Positions 9,953 to 19,654 are shown, numbered from the stretch's first letter. The stretch: DNA of 64,000 nt from CAVZVW01 sp963778845 (GCA_963778845.1 CAVZVW010000005.1:1-64000); one strand, 5' to 3'. The notes: generated by a model not told the origin, from the sequence alone. A program made the numbers and translations.

Positions 9953-10722
9953 ATGATCTCTATCGTCACCGTGACCCGCAGGAACCCTTCGGCCCTGGCG
10001 CAGACGATTGAAAGTGTCAGTGGCGCGCGCTTGACATCCTACGAACACATCGTCATTGAGGGGGACGACTCGCCCAGTGCCCTTCCGCAGGTGCGATCCG
10101 TTCCTTCCCGTGGCGACAGGCGCGCATGGCGCGTCGAGCCGGACGGCGGCCCGTACGAAGGAATGAACCGCGGACTTATCGCGGCGGTGGACGACTGGGT
10201 TTGGTTCATGAACTCTGGGGATGCTGTACCCACGGACTTCGATTCGACTGCTCTCGAGAACGCCCTTACGCATGCAGCTTCGTCCGTCGCCTGGGTGATC
10301 GGACACGCACGGGTCGTCACCCCGCAGATGAAGATGACGGAGCTGAAGTCCTCTGCCGGATACTCCCTTGCCAAGTTGAACAGTGGTGCTTACACCCCGT
10401 GCCACCAGGCCGTCCTGTGTCGGCGCTCCGAGCTGGCAAGGGTCGGCGGCTTTCGTACCAAGTTTCGGTTGGCCGCCGACTACGACGTGTTCCTCGGTCT
10501 TGCTGCCCGCTCCACCCCTCTCCTGCTGTCGCAGGTGCTCGTGGACTACCAGCAGGGAGGCATGTCAAGCAACCGCCCGGTCATACTGCGGGATATCTCG
10601 CCGCCCGCAGAGATCGTCTTGACCGACCCACTCTTACCTCGGCGATGGACGTGCTGCATACAGAGGCAGCCCTCGCGCGCCATCGCGCCAGATCGCTGCT
10701 ACGCACTTCCGTTCAGAAATGA
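9953..10722 (+). CDS. Family 2 glycosyltransferase (WcaA-like), frameshift near the end
   Basis: It starts ATG ATC TCT at 9953 (MISIVTVTRRNPSALAQTIE). Recognisable parts are the GT2 opening strand, EPDGGPYEGMNRGL, the FMNSGD metal-binding turn, and the acceptor-side YTPCHQAVLCRR. Near 10600 one base is missing. In the other frame the protein continues ARRDRLDRPTLTSAMDVLH and stops at 10722. Adding one base gives exactly 257 codons. It follows the previous glycosyltransferase closely on the same strand and belongs to the same polysaccharide unit. Confidence 0.65.
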
Positions 10723-10859
10723 TCACTTCGCAAAGGGGAACGTGAATGGCAAGAACGGCTCGCCAAGCCTCCCCTATCGGCTTGTCCGCCGTAACGAGGC
10801 CTCAGCCCCAGTTGGAGAACGAGCCAAGGCTGCGTTCAGCCTCACGGCCGTTTCGGTGA

Positions 10860-11687
10860 TCAGATCTTCCTGAACCAGGCGTCGAAGTCCGACAGCTCGC
10901 GAAATCTTCGCTGATACCCGTGCCTCGTCATGATCGCGTCGAGTAGCCGCTCATTCTCCGGTCGGTGGTTGTGCTCAACCGAGATGAGCCGAATGTCGCG
11001 AGTCGCAAAGTCGAAACCTTCGAGGATCGCGAGCTCCGTCCCTTCGGTGTCGATACTCAGGTAGTCAATGACGTGAGGCGAGAGATGCTCTGTGAGGAGG
11101 TCGTTGAGCGAGACTGTCTCAACACGAACGGGCACTCCGGTCAGAAGACGGGTCTCCGTGTGTTCGTCCTCCCCTGCGGCCGCCACGACGGTCGAGAGCT
11201 CCGGGTCGGCTGTTACGAGCAACTCCACGCTTTCGCCGGACAAGCCCCACACGCACCGCATGTCGATATCCGCGGCACGGTTTCTCCGCAAGGCCGCCTC
11301 TTGTGCTGGGTTAGGTTCGGCGAGCAGGCCGGCCCAACCAAACTCTCGCTCCAACAACAGGGTGTTGCTGTGCGCAACCCCATCGGCGGCGCCGAACTCC
11401 ACAAAGTACCCACCCACCTTGCTGCCTGTCTCATAGAGCACCCACAGGTCTTGAAGTAGTTGTCCGAACGCCTCTCTTCGATGGACCTGCGCATACGCAA
11501 GGAAGTCCATCAGGTCGTCGTGGTGCCCATCCCCCGGTCCCTTGTCTGCTCCGGGCGAAGTCACAATCCTACGGAAGATCCGCTTCGCGACATAGGGCTG
11601 TGCTGCAATCTTCTGCAACACGCGAAGCGCAACGTCCCCGAACCCGAAACGCCGTGCAACGCTACCCATTCCTTGGGGAAGTCTCAT
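10860..11687 (-). CDS. FkbM family SAM-dependent methyltransferase
   Basis: The start ATG 11687 gives MRLPQGMGSVARRFGFG and a protein of 275 residues. GGYFVEFGAADGVAHSNT is the SAM-binding motif I, with the acidic ribose-binding residues downstream. DYLSIDTEGTELAILEGF is the FkbM signature (xDxEGxE). Such enzymes O-methylate sugars or polyketides; here methylation of a surface-glycan sugar is likely. It lies just downstream of wzx on the same strand. An extra base inside wzx makes the two frames read as one long ORF, but that fusion is an artefact. Confidence 0.75.
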   Translation of the reverse strand: MRLPQGMGSVARRFGFGDVALRVLQKIAAQPYVAKRIFRRIVTSPGADKGPGDGHHDDLMDFLAYAQVHRREAFGQLLQDLWVLYETGSKVGGYFVEFGAADGVAHSNTLLLEREFGWAGLLAEPNPAQEAALRRNRAADIDMRCVWGLSGESVELLVTADPELSTVVAAAGEDEHTETRLLTGVPVRVETVSLNDLLTEHLSPHVIDYLSIDTEGTELAILEGFDFATRDIRLISVEHNHRPENERLLDAIMTRHGYQRRFRELSDFDAWFRKI

Positions 11688-11692
11688 CGCCG

Positions 11693-12971
11693 CTACCCAC
11701 TCTTCCCAAGAATCCCACGGGCCCGAACGAACGACGGCAAGGCCAGGGCCACCGTCATCGACATGACAGAAGCCGCCACGGGTCCAACGGCACCCAGACT
11801 CCTTGTAAGAAGGAGGCCGAGTCCGAGATTGGCCACGGCCATGACAGACACGGCAATAGCGTTGAAGCGCAGGCCAGCAGGATCCGTTTCGGATCATTGC
11901 GCTGGGCTGATGGAAGGACTGCGCAACAAGGAGCATCCCGAAGGCAACCGCCAGCCAAATCGACACCGTCACGCGTCGTCCCGTTATTAGCCCGACAACC
12001 CACGGCGTTGTCAGCACATATCCAAGGGCTAGCACAATTCCCACACTTGTGAAGCCCAGCGTAAGCCGGACGAAGCCGGCGGCCGATGGAAGTGCCTCTT
12101 CGGCCCGGGCGCGCGAGAAGACGCCCCACAAGACAGCCGATCCCGCGGCCACGATGCTGAAGAGCGCCGTGAAGAACTGGGAACTCACGTTATAGGCAGC
12201 AAGCTGGTCGGGTGTAGAAAGGTGGCTGAGAAGTAGGCGATCCGTCTGGTACGCGATAGGGAGCATGAGCCACATCACTAGCGCAGGCCGGGCTTCGTGG
12301 CCGAGCCGCGCACCCACATAGCCACGCTCCAGAACAGCCAGGCTCAACCTTCGCAGCGAGATCCCCACGACTCGCGCCGCAAGCAACGCACATACAACGG
12401 CTACGACCAATTGACCACCGAAGGCGCTCGCTACGAATGCAAGGGGAGCAGCGTGGGTGATGCTCGAGATACCTACCAGAATCAGACTCACCACGCTCGC
12501 GGCGGTCGTCGCGAGCGTCGCGAGCAGCCAGCGCCCTGTGTTCATGAGGATGGCTAGGCCCTGTCCGAAGACTTGAAGGAGGGCGACGCTGACCACGACC
12601 ATGAGCGCACCCACGGTGAGCAGTTGAGGGTCACCGCCACCCAGGAGCGTTGGCCACAGGCCCAGGGCTGCAACCGCCACCGACGAGAGGATCAAGGTCA
12701 CCCCCATCAGCCCGATGACCCTCGTTGCGGTAACTAGCACCGCGAAAAGCCGCTGGTTGCCGCAGACGAGCGACTCGCCGGCGGCGTTGGCAAGCGATGC
12801 GGACGTGCCCAAGTTCAAGAATCCGAAGAGGGCTTGCAGGCCGACAATGAGCCCGATGGTGGCGTAGTCATCGACCCCGACGGAGTTGATCGTCAGAAAG
12901 ATGGTGGCCGCTGTTGCCACCGCTTGCACAGGCAAAGTAGCCATTCGGGCCGTCATGGTCCGTGATGCCAT
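11693..12971 (-). CDS. Wzx-like polysaccharide flippase (MATE/MVF-type), one frameshift
   Basis: A very hydrophobic protein with about 12 predicted membrane helices. Examples are VQAVATAATIFLTINSVG at the N-terminus, LVVAVVCALLAARVVG in the middle, and ALVMWLMLPIAYQTDRLLL, which is typical of Wzx/RfbX flippases. At about 11885 one extra G (AACGGATCC for AACGATCC) breaks the frame. Reading past it gives DPAGLRFNAIAVSVMAVANL and a stop at 11693-11695. The length is then exactly 426 codons. The ATG at 12971 starts just before the first helix; an upstream start at 13067 is less likely. Its role is flipping the lipid-linked repeat unit across the membrane for the Wzy-type polymerase. Confidence 0.7.
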
Positions 12972-13189
12972 CGAGGCAGGCGACCGGGAACCCGGGGAAA
13001 CGTCCGTCAACGGAGATCCGCCCTGGACCGAGCTCGCGCAGATCGCCCGCTTTCGAGATATGCACAAGCCTCCGGGAGTTCCAATCCCCTACTTCGACGA
13101 TGATCCAGGCCTCTCCTCGCTGGGCCGGCCTTGGCTTCAGCCTCGGTATCGAACCCGGAGGTCCCCGGCAAAGTGACCATGATGACCCG

Positions 13190-14212
13190 TCACAGCCTGA
13201 GCCGCAGTGAGAGGTTGCTGACGTCAGCGTCGACCATCACACGGGCCAGTTCGGGCGCCCGAGTCTGCGCCGTCCATCCTAGGACTTCCTGGGCCTTGCG
13301 GGCATCGCCGATGAGTGCGTCCACTTCGGTGGGCCGAAGGTACCTCTCGTCGAGTCGCACGTACTTCTCCCAATCCAAGCCTGCGTGCGAAAATGCAAAG
13401 TCTGCGAAGTCGCGTACCGTGTAGGCGGCACCGGTGGCAAGCACGAAGTCCTCTGGTGTGTCGCGCTGAAGCATACGCCACATTCCCTCGACATACTCTG
13501 GTGCATAGCCCCAGTCCCTGACCGCCTCCAAGTTGCCGAGGTAGAGCACCCGCTGCTCACCCGCGGCGATACGCGCGACGGCCTGAGTAATCTTTCGCGT
13601 CACAAACGTGGCGCCACGACGAGGCGATTCGTGGTTGAAGAGAATCCCGTTAACGGCAAATAGTCCGTACGCCTCTCGGTAGTTGCGTGCGGTCCAGTAA
13701 CCGTAAACCTTCGAAACCCCGTATGGTGACCTCGGGTGAAACGGGCTGTCCTCGCTCTGGGGCGGGGGGGTGGCCCCAAACATCTCGGAACTCGAGGCTT
13801 GGTAGAAGCGGATCGGCAGGCTGGTCATCCGGATCGCCTCGAGGAGTCGCGTCGTGCCGAGCCCCGTAGTGTCCCCCGTATACTCCGGTTCGTCGAATGA
13901 TACCCTGACATGGGATTGTGCGGCTAAATGGTAGACCTCGTCCGGTGCGATCCTGGCGAGCAGCGTCACCAGCCGGGAGCCGTCGGACAAGTCACCGTAG
14001 TGAAGGAACAGGCGGGTGCCCTCTTCGTGCGGGTCTCGATAGAGATGATCGATACGCCCGGTATTGAAGTTGCTGGACCGCCTGATGAGGCCGTGGACCT
14101 CGTACCCCTTGTCGAGGAGAAGCTCCGCAAGGTATGAGCCGTCCTGGCCTGTGATCCCGGTGATCAAGGCTCGCTTACCGTCCAACTGCGTCGGCCCTCC
14201 GCCTACACCCAC
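13190..14212 (-). CDS. gmd: GDP-mannose 4,6-dehydratase
   Basis: An intact 340-residue extended SDR. It starts with GTG at 14212 and carries ITGITGQDGSYLAELLL (NADP-binding glycine motif), YHLAAQSHV, SSSEMFG and YGVSKVYGYW (the Tyr-xxx-Lys pair). Also present are LFNHESPRRG and VTRKITQAVARI, both diagnostic of GMD against other sugar dehydratases. It converts GDP-mannose to GDP-4-keto-6-deoxymannose. The next enzyme, GDP-L-fucose synthase, is 2 kb away on the other strand, with the polymerase gene between. It is likely transcribed with wzx and the FkbM gene. Confidence 0.92.
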   Translation of the reverse strand: MGVGGGPTQLDGKRALITGITGQDGSYLAELLLDKGYEVHGLIRRSSNFNTGRIDHLYRDPHEEGTRLFLHYGDLSDGSRLVTLLARIAPDEVYHLAAQSHVRVSFDEPEYTGDTTGLGTTRLLEAIRMTSLPIRFYQASSSEMFGATPPPQSEDSPFHPRSPYGVSKVYGYWTARNYREAYGLFAVNGILFNHESPRRGATFVTRKITQAVARIAAGEQRVLYLGNLEAVRDWGYAPEYVEGMWRMLQRDTPEDFVLATGAAYTVRDFADFAFSHAGLDWEKYVRLDERYLRPTEVDALIGDARKAQEVLGWTAQTRAPELARVMVDADVSNLSLRLRL

Positions 14213-14566
14213 CCGGTTGCTCGGGTGGCACTCTCAGTTAGCGCTCCGGCCCGGAGCGTAAGCACCACTTTAGCGGTGTCCGATCTTGACTGGGCTCGGC
14301 GGGCCGGGGATCCTTCGCCAACGCGCCTCCGCTTCTCGCTGCTGTCGTTGAACGGAAGAAGCGCGGGGGGTTGGCGGCCTTGGGATGGGTCGGATGCGCC
14401 GGTGCTCACGCACGGACAGCTTCCCGACCGGGGTCGGTGTCTAACGAGAGGTTGGGCGGGATCTTGTGCGGGTGAGCGCACCCCATCCGACCTGTGGCCG
14501 GCGCGCGCGAACACCGTGCGTGTCGGTGGTGGGTGCTCCTTGCCTGAGCGAAGTTGCACGCGCGAC
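14213..14566. other. 354-bp spacer between wzy and gmd
   Basis: No gene is supported on either strand. A near-perfect palindrome lies at 14242-14258 (CGCTCCGG, one base, CCGGAGCG), about 30 bases upstream of the gmd start. It could be an operator or a small hairpin in the gmd leader. Confidence 0.4.
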
Positions 14567-15973
14567 TCATCCCGACTCGTACCCTGGCTGCGGTTGCGCA
14601 AGTGGAGGCTGCCGAACGAGATCCAGCATTGGTTGGGTCAGTGGCGCGCAATCCGGCGCCCGTGGTGGTGGCGACTCCTTATCAGACGCAGCCCGCGCCA
14701 TGGCGGCAAGAACTACTGCGAGCCCGAGCGCGGTTCCCTTGTCCTCCCACCAAGGAAAGAAGGGGGTAAACGCGATCAGGACAAAGACCCAGGCTCGTGC
14801 TGTCGTATGAATCGATTGGTAGCCCGCAATCAGTCTTGTATTACGCACCGAAACTACGATTGCAGCAAAGAATGCCACGAAGACGACGCTTCCGATTACT
14901 CCGAACTTCGCCGGAAGGATCCATGGCGTATCCAGTGAAATGAAGCCGGGACGGTACTCATAGCCCGGGCCGCCTCCGAACCATGGGTGTTCTTGAAATC
15001 TGTTGTGGGCCATGTCGTAGGACTGTAGTCGACTGAGGTAGCTTTGATCCGTACCGGCCAGCACCGACGTGAGAGCCGCCACTCGTTTAGCAAGGAAGTT
15101 CGGGTCACGCACAACGTAATCAGCGACGAGCGGGACCAGGCAAATGGCAGCCGCGCCTACGGCTGCCATCGTTCCCAGAATTCTTCCGATCGGAGCTCGC
15201 GCCTTACGCGTGGTGCCTAGGGCTCCGAGGAATGCGACCATCATCAAGATGTTTGTTCGCGTGCCATTGACAAGCAACGCGGTGGCAATGAATAGCGCCA
15301 CAAGCCCCCATACCACAGCGCGAGAATGCGTTGTCGTCTGCACCACGGCGTGGGCGAAGCCAAGCATGGCCAGAGTATCCGTTGCCAACACCAGTCCACC
15401 GGCTCCGAGCCTGGAAACTCCCCGACTATCGAGCCAATGCAAGGCAAACGCGGCCGCAGCGACTATTCCTAGGACGCCTATCAACCGACTAGACACATGC
15501 GTTGGTAGATCTTTGGCGGCGTCCAGGCCGACTACCGGGAGAGCCACGAGCAGAACGTACGACAAGATGTCCTGCGCCCAGTGTTTCAAACCCAAGCCAT
15601 TTGCGTGCGCTACAAACCCGGACATCAAGAGGACTACCACTACGGCTGACCCTGCACCCAACAAGGGCCGAAATGCTCTGGAGACGGCGTCTCCACGCCT
15701 GGCAAGTTGTGCGGCCGACACACCGAAGCAAAGAGCGGTGACAGCGAGGTAGACGTACTTGGGTTCACTCGAGGATGATGCAAAGGCAAGGAGCGCTCCG
15801 ACGACAACCGCGGCAAGGCGTGCACGCGATTCAGCGACCAAGAGGACGAGCAGAGGTGCGCCGATCCCCAAGGCAATCCCAAAGGCCGGACGGTAGACTA
15901 CGAGGGCTCCCGCCATGGCGGCTGTCGCGGCAACGATCCCGAAGAGTCGAGCATCTCTAACGGCGATAGCCAT
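14567..15973 (-). CDS. O-antigen ligase/polymerase family membrane protein (Wzy-like)
   Basis: 468 residues starting MAIAVRDARLFGIVAA, with about ten membrane helices in two blocks. A long extracytoplasmic loop between them holds NGTRTNILMMVAF and HNRFQEHPWFGGGPGYEY. The pattern H-N-x-(F/Y)-x-E-x-x-W-x-G-G is the usual Wzy_C/O-antigen-ligase loop. It joins repeat units, or ligates finished polymer, on the outer face of the membrane. The proline-rich tail after residue 430 has no known role. With Wzx, Wzz and the glycosyltransferases it completes a Wzx/Wzy-type export pathway. Confidence 0.75.
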   Translation of the reverse strand: MAIAVRDARLFGIVAATAAMAGALVVYRPAFGIALGIGAPLLVLLVAESRARLAAVVVGALLAFASSSSEPKYVYLAVTALCFGVSAAQLARRGDAVSRAFRPLLGAGSAVVVVLLMSGFVAHANGLGLKHWAQDILSYVLLVALPVVGLDAAKDLPTHVSSRLIGVLGIVAAAAFALHWLDSRGVSRLGAGGLVLATDTLAMLGFAHAVVQTTTHSRAVVWGLVALFIATALLVNGTRTNILMMVAFLGALGTTRKARAPIGRILGTMAAVGAAAICLVPLVADYVVRDPNFLAKRVAALTSVLAGTDQSYLSRLQSYDMAHNRFQEHPWFGGGPGYEYRPGFISLDTPWILPAKFGVIGSVVFVAFFAAIVVSVRNTRLIAGYQSIHTTARAWVFVLIAFTPFFPWWEDKGTALGLAVVLAAMARAASDKESPPPRAPDCAPLTQPMLDLVRQPPLAQPQPGYESG

Positions 15974-16341
15974 GACCCTCCCTACGGAGCCACAACGTGG
16001 TCTCGGCTCGCCACGGGGTCTAGGCCAAGCCTGGAGAAGGGAGCATCTGCTCGCCCCGATAGAGCCACGAGGACGTTGACCTCAGATCCGATGCGGCTGG
16101 TAGACGAGTCACTGACGTGTGTCCTCGGGCGCGGCCCTTGCCGAGGAGCAGGCCGGCGAGGCCGCGCCCTGCCACATACCGACGGACTCCTTGATCCTCC
16201 AACGCACTCCCCTCCGTGCCCCCTGTAGGCCTGTCAAGCCAGACCACTGTGTGTCAACAGTGACCACCTGACTGTGAGCACTACGATAGTGCCTCCAGGC
16301 GGGGCGTGTAGCCGCCCTGCCGCGTCGTGCGAGGGGGGGCC
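15974..16341. other. 368-bp divergent intergenic region between wzy and the fucose synthase gene
   Basis: No supported gene. A 75-codon minus-strand ORF shows no recognisable motif. The region must carry the outward promoters for the two divergent halves of the polysaccharide locus. The fucose-synthase ribosome-binding site GAGGGGGGG lies just before its ATG at 16342. Confidence 0.45.
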
Positions 16342-17295
16342 ATGCCCCGGGCGCAGCCGCTCCCGCGTGACGCCCGTGTGTACATAGCAGGCCACCGCGG
16401 TCTGGTCGGGTCGGCGCTCTGGCGCCGGTTCGAGGCCGAAGGCTTCACCGACCTGGTAGGCCAGACCTCGACCGCGCTCGACCTGCGCGACCGACCCGCG
16501 ACTTTCGCCTTCCTCGACGAGACCCGCCCGCACGTCGTCGTTCTGGCCGCAGCCAAGGTCGGTGGGATCCTCGCCAACGCCACCCAGCCGGTCGAGTTCC
16601 TGTCCGACAACGTGCGCATCCAGGCCAACGTGCTCGACGGCGCCCACCGGGCGGGCGTGGAGCGCCTGCTCTTCCTCGGGTCCTCGTGCATCTACCCGAG
16701 GCTGGCTCCTCAGCCGATCCGGGAGGACTCCCTGCTCACGGGGCCGCTCGAACCCAGCAACCAGGCCTACGCGATAGCCAAGATCGCCGGTGTGCTCCAG
16801 GTGCAGGCCTACCGCACGCAGTACGGGCGCCAGTGGATCTCGGCCATGCCGACGAACCTCTACGGCCCAGGTGACAACTTCGACCTGCAGACGTCGCACG
16901 TGCTGCCCGCCCTGATCCGGCGGTTCCATGAGGCCCGAGAGTCGGGCTCGGAGTCGGTCACCCTCTGGGGTACCGGCGCGCCGCGGCGGGAGTTCCTGCA
17001 CGTCGACGACCTCGCCGCCGCGGCGCTGCACCTGTTCGAGAGGTATGACGACAGCGCTCCCGTCAACGTCGGCACCGGCACCGACGTCGAGATCCGCGAA
17101 CTGGCCCGCCTCGTGGCATCCGTCGTCGGGTACGAGGGGCGCATCACCTGGGACCGCACCAAGCCCGACGGCACCCCGCGCAAGCTGCTGGATGTCACCC
17201 GACTGACCGGGCTTGGGTGGACGCCGTCCATCTCCCTGGACGACGGCATCAGCGCGACGTACGCCTGGTACCGGGAGGCGAACGTCCTGAGTTGA
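16342..17295 (+). CDS. fcl: GDP-L-fucose synthase (GDP-4-keto-6-deoxy-D-mannose epimerase/reductase)
   Basis: 317 residues from the ATG at 16342, which has a strong GA-GGGG ribosome-binding site. An upstream ATG at 16327 lacks one. Motifs are VYIAGHRGLVGSALWRRFE (the GHxGxVG motif special to this enzyme), VLAAAKVGGI, FLGSSCIYP, and NQAYAIAKIAG (catalytic Tyr-xxx-Lys). PTNLYGPGDNFD and GTGAPRREFLHVDDLA follow. It epimerises at C3/C5 and reduces C4 with NADPH to give GDP-L-fucose from the Gmd product. It is followed after 88 bases by the Wzz-kinase gene on the same strand. Confidence 0.92.
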   Translation: MPRAQPLPRDARVYIAGHRGLVGSALWRRFEAEGFTDLVGQTSTALDLRDRPATFAFLDETRPHVVVLAAAKVGGILANATQPVEFLSDNVRIQANVLDGAHRAGVERLLFLGSSCIYPRLAPQPIREDSLLTGPLEPSNQAYAIAKIAGVLQVQAYRTQYGRQWISAMPTNLYGPGDNFDLQTSHVLPALIRRFHEARESGSESVTLWGTGAPRREFLHVDDLAAAALHLFERYDDSAPVNVGTGTDVEIRELARLVASVVGYEGRITWDRTKPDGTPRKLLDVTRLTGLGWTPSISLDDGISATYAWYREANVLS

Positions 17296-17383
17296 CGCCC
17301 GCCGGTCCCCTACCCTTGTGGTGGAGCCCGGCAAACCGACAGCGATCAGACACCAGGGACGACGACAGAGAGACGGAACTCGG

Positions 17384-18949
17384 GTGAGCCTGCGGGACTA
17401 CCTGCGCGTGCTGCGCAAGCGGTGGATGTCGATCACGGCGATCGCTCTGCTGGCGATCGGTGGTGCCGCGTTGGCGACGGCGCTCACGCCGAAGGTGTAC
17501 GAGGCGCGCACCCAGATGTTCGTGGCGATCGCGAGCCAGGACTCCAGCGCGGGCCAGATCCTGTCCGGGTCGCAGTTCACTCTGCAGCGGGTGAAGTCGT
17601 ACACCCAGATGGCCAGCAGCCCCCGGGTGCTCGACCCGGTGATCAAGGATCTCGGCCTCAACACGACGTCGGTCGCCCTTGCACAACAGGTGTCTGCCAG
17701 CAGCCCTCTCGACACTGTGCTCGTCAACATCAGCGTCACGAGCCGGTCTCCGGTTGAGGCAGCACGCGTCTCCAACGCCGTCGCCGTGCAGTTCGGCCTC
17801 ACCATCGAGGCACTGGAGACCCCGCGCTCGGGCGGCACCTCGCCGGTGAAGGTCAGCGTCGTCGACCCGGCGGGCGTGCCGACCGTTCCGGTCTCCCCCA
17901 AGCCGAAGATCAACATCGCGCTGGGGGTGCTGCTCGGGCTCGCGCTCGGAGTCGGGTACGCCCTTCTCCGGGAGACCCTCGACACCTCGATCCGTACCCC
18001 GGACGACCTGCAGGCGGCTACGGGCACCTCACCCCTGGGAGTCATCGCCTACGACCCCGACGCGAAGAAGAAGCCGCTGCCGGCACTGGACCCCCGGTCG
18101 GTTCGATCCGAGTCCTTCCGCGTCATCCGGACCAACCTGCAGTTCGTCGATGTCGACAACCCGCCCCGCCGCGTGGTGATCACCTCTGCGCTGGCGCACG
18201 AGGGCAAGAGCACGACCGCCTGCAACTTGGCCATCACCCTGGGGCAGGCCGGGTTGCGGGTGTGCCTGGTGGAGGCCGACCTCCGTCGCCCGAAGCTCGC
18301 CGACTACCTCGGCGTTGAGAGCGCCGTCGGGCTGACGAACGTCCTTGCCGGGCAGCACGGCCTCGACGACGTCCTGGTCGCCTGGAACCGAGGGATGGTC
18401 GGCGTTCTCCCCTCCGGGCCGGTGCCGCCGAACCCTTCGGAGCTTCTCGGTTCACGCAACATGGGTCTGCTTCTTGATGAGCTCACGCGCCGCTTCGACA
18501 CGGTCATCCTCGATGCCCCGCCGCTGCTCCCGGTCACCGATGCGGCGGTGCTTGCACGGGCCGTGGACGGCGCGATCCTGGTGACCCGGCACGGGGAGAC
18601 GACCCGCGAGCAGGTCAAGCGCGCCGTCGAGGCGCTCGAGACCGTCAACGCGAGGCTGCTCGGCACCGTGCTGAACTTCGTGCCGCTGCGTTCGGGCTCG
18701 CAAGGCTACGGCTACGGGTACGGCTACGGGTACGGCTACGGGCCCGGCGAGGGCAAGAGCGGCCGAGGCCACGGCCGCGGGCGCCGGCACTCCGACGTGG
18801 ACGACCCGTCGGCAACACTGGCCGCTCTGCTGGGTCCCCCGGCGGCCCCCCAGGCGAGCGGGCGCAACGGTGCCTCGAGTAACCGGACCGACGGCGACCT
18901 TCGGGGAGCACCCGCGGACCCGCGACCGGCGACCCCGGCAGGCGGTTGA
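17384..18949 (+). CDS. Polysaccharide co-polymerase with fused bacterial tyrosine kinase (Wzz/BY-kinase)
   Basis: 521 residues from the GTG at 17384 (VSLRDYLRVLRKRW). The first 200 residues are a Wzz chain-length domain: helix 1 near residues 17-38, an extracytoplasmic part, then VSPKPKINIALG, the proline-rich PxxP-type entry to helix 2. The rest is the kinase: SALAHEGKSTTACNLA (Walker A), VCLVEADLRRP (Walker A'), and TVILDAPPLLPVTDA (Walker B). The C-terminus has a Tyr cluster, Gly-Tyr repeated six times, the expected autophosphorylation tail, then an acidic/Pro-rich end. It sets polymer length and export under control of Tyr phosphorylation. The phosphatase gene faces it at 19023. Confidence 0.88.
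   Translation: MSLRDYLRVLRKRWMSITAIALLAIGGAALATALTPKVYEARTQMFVAIASQDSSAGQILSGSQFTLQRVKSYTQMASSPRVLDPVIKDLGLNTTSVALAQQVSASSPLDTVLVNISVTSRSPVEAARVSNAVAVQFGLTIEALETPRSGGTSPVKVSVVDPAGVPTVPVSPKPKINIALGVLLGLALGVGYALLRETLDTSIRTPDDLQAATGTSPLGVIAYDPDAKKKPLPALDPRSVRSESFRVIRTNLQFVDVDNPPRRVVITSALAHEGKSTTACNLAITLGQAGLRVCLVEADLRRPKLADYLGVESAVGLTNVLAGQHGLDDVLVAWNRGMVGVLPSGPVPPNPSELLGSRNMGLLLDELTRRFDTVILDAPPLLPVTDAAVLARAVDGAILVTRHGETTREQVKRAVEALETVNARLLGTVLNFVPLRSGSQGYGYGYGYGYGYGPGEGKSGRGHGRGRRHSDVDDPSATLAALLGPPAAPQASGRNGASSNRTDGDLRGAPADPRPATPAGG
18704..18739 (+). repeat. Six-fold hexamer repeat GG(C/G)TAC
   Basis: Six consecutive hexamers, GGCTAC or GGGTAC, encode (Gly-Tyr)6 in the BY-kinase tail. Such short tandem repeats can change copy number by slippage, which would change the number of phosphorylatable tyrosines. 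Confidence 0.85.
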
Positions 18950-18981
18950 ACACCCGCCGGCTCAGCGGGAGCGTGAGGGAA

Positions 18982-19008
18982 GACGCCTCGTCACACCCGA
19001 GGGGCGTC
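18982..19008. terminator. Hairpin between converging genes, possible bidirectional terminator
   Basis: GACGCC-TCG on the left pairs with CGA-GG-GGCGTC on the right around a short loop, with a two-base bulge. It lies between the stop of the BY-kinase gene and the stop of the converging phosphatase gene. There is no T-run, as is common in high-GC genomes. Confidence 0.4.
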
Positions 19009-19022
19009 GACACGTCGCCCGG

Positions 19023-19640
19023 TTAGCGGTGATCGAGCACAACGCGAACAGCCCCGTCGAGGTCCGTCACCGCGGTCGCGAGCAGACTCATCACCGGCTC
19101 GTGCGCCGCATCGCCGATGACGTGCGGGTCCGGGACGTCGTCGTCCTGGTGGTAGGGACCCGACCCGCGGGCGGCGTCCAGCTCGTCGACGAGCCAGCGA
19201 AGCCGACCCCGGACATCGCCTGCCGGTGGCAGCGCGACAGCGGTCGGCAGGTCGCCGCCGATGAGCACCGCGGCGAGGCGAGCCGCCTGGCGAAGAGTGA
19301 ACAGCCGGGCGTGGGCGGCAGGCACGAGCCGCGCCACTGCGGCCCGGTGTCCTCGGTCGGCCGCAAGCACCAGGTCCGCGCCGCGCACCAGGTCGGCCGA
19401 CAGCCGCCGCGACCCGCCCGCCCAGCCGACCACCTCGCGGTCGTCCAGGTGGCCCGCCAGCAGTCCGCGAGCCCGGGGGCAGCGAGCCCACCCGTTCCCC
19501 GCCTCCACGCCCGCGCTCGCGACGACGACCTCCGTCGGAGGGACGCCGCCGCGCACCAACGCCGCCCGTAGCAGCTGCTCAGCCGAGGGGGATCGGCAGA
19601 TGTTGGCCGTGCACACGACCAGGACTCTCACGGCACCCAT
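19023..19640 (-). CDS. Low-molecular-weight protein-tyrosine phosphatase (Wzb-like)
   Basis: From ATG 19640 the protein reads MGAVRVLVVCTANICRSPSAEQLL. This contains the catalytic P-loop CX5R-S of LMW-PTPs (Cys-Thr-Ala-Asn-Ile-Cys-Arg-Ser). Near the C-terminus DDDVPDPHVIGD supplies the general-acid Asp-Pro. About 205 residues is longer than the usual 150-160, the extra being a middle Ala/Arg-rich insert. The likely substrate is the phosphotyrosine tail of the BY-kinase encoded convergently next door. An upstream start at 19673 only adds unconserved residues. Confidence 0.85.
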   Translation of the reverse strand: MGAVRVLVVCTANICRSPSAEQLLRAALVRGGVPPTEVVVASAGVEAGNGWARCPRARGLLAGHLDDREVVGWAGGSRRLSADLVRGADLVLAADRGHRAAVARLVPAAHARLFTLRQAARLAAVLIGGDLPTAVALPPAGDVRGRLRWLVDELDAARGSGPYHQDDDVPDPHVIGDAAHEPVMSLLATAVTDLDGAVRVVLDHR

Positions 19641-19654
19641 ACTCGTCGCGGTGC

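Noticed and set aside
10860..13067. A single 735-residue flippase-methyltransferase fusion
   Set aside because: One extra G within wzx joins the two frames. Removing it gives a separate wzx with its own stop 6 bases before the FkbM start codon.
16020..16247. A 75-codon minus-strand ORF between wzy and fcl
   Set aside because: No motif, no ribosome-binding site, and it lies in the divergent promoter region.
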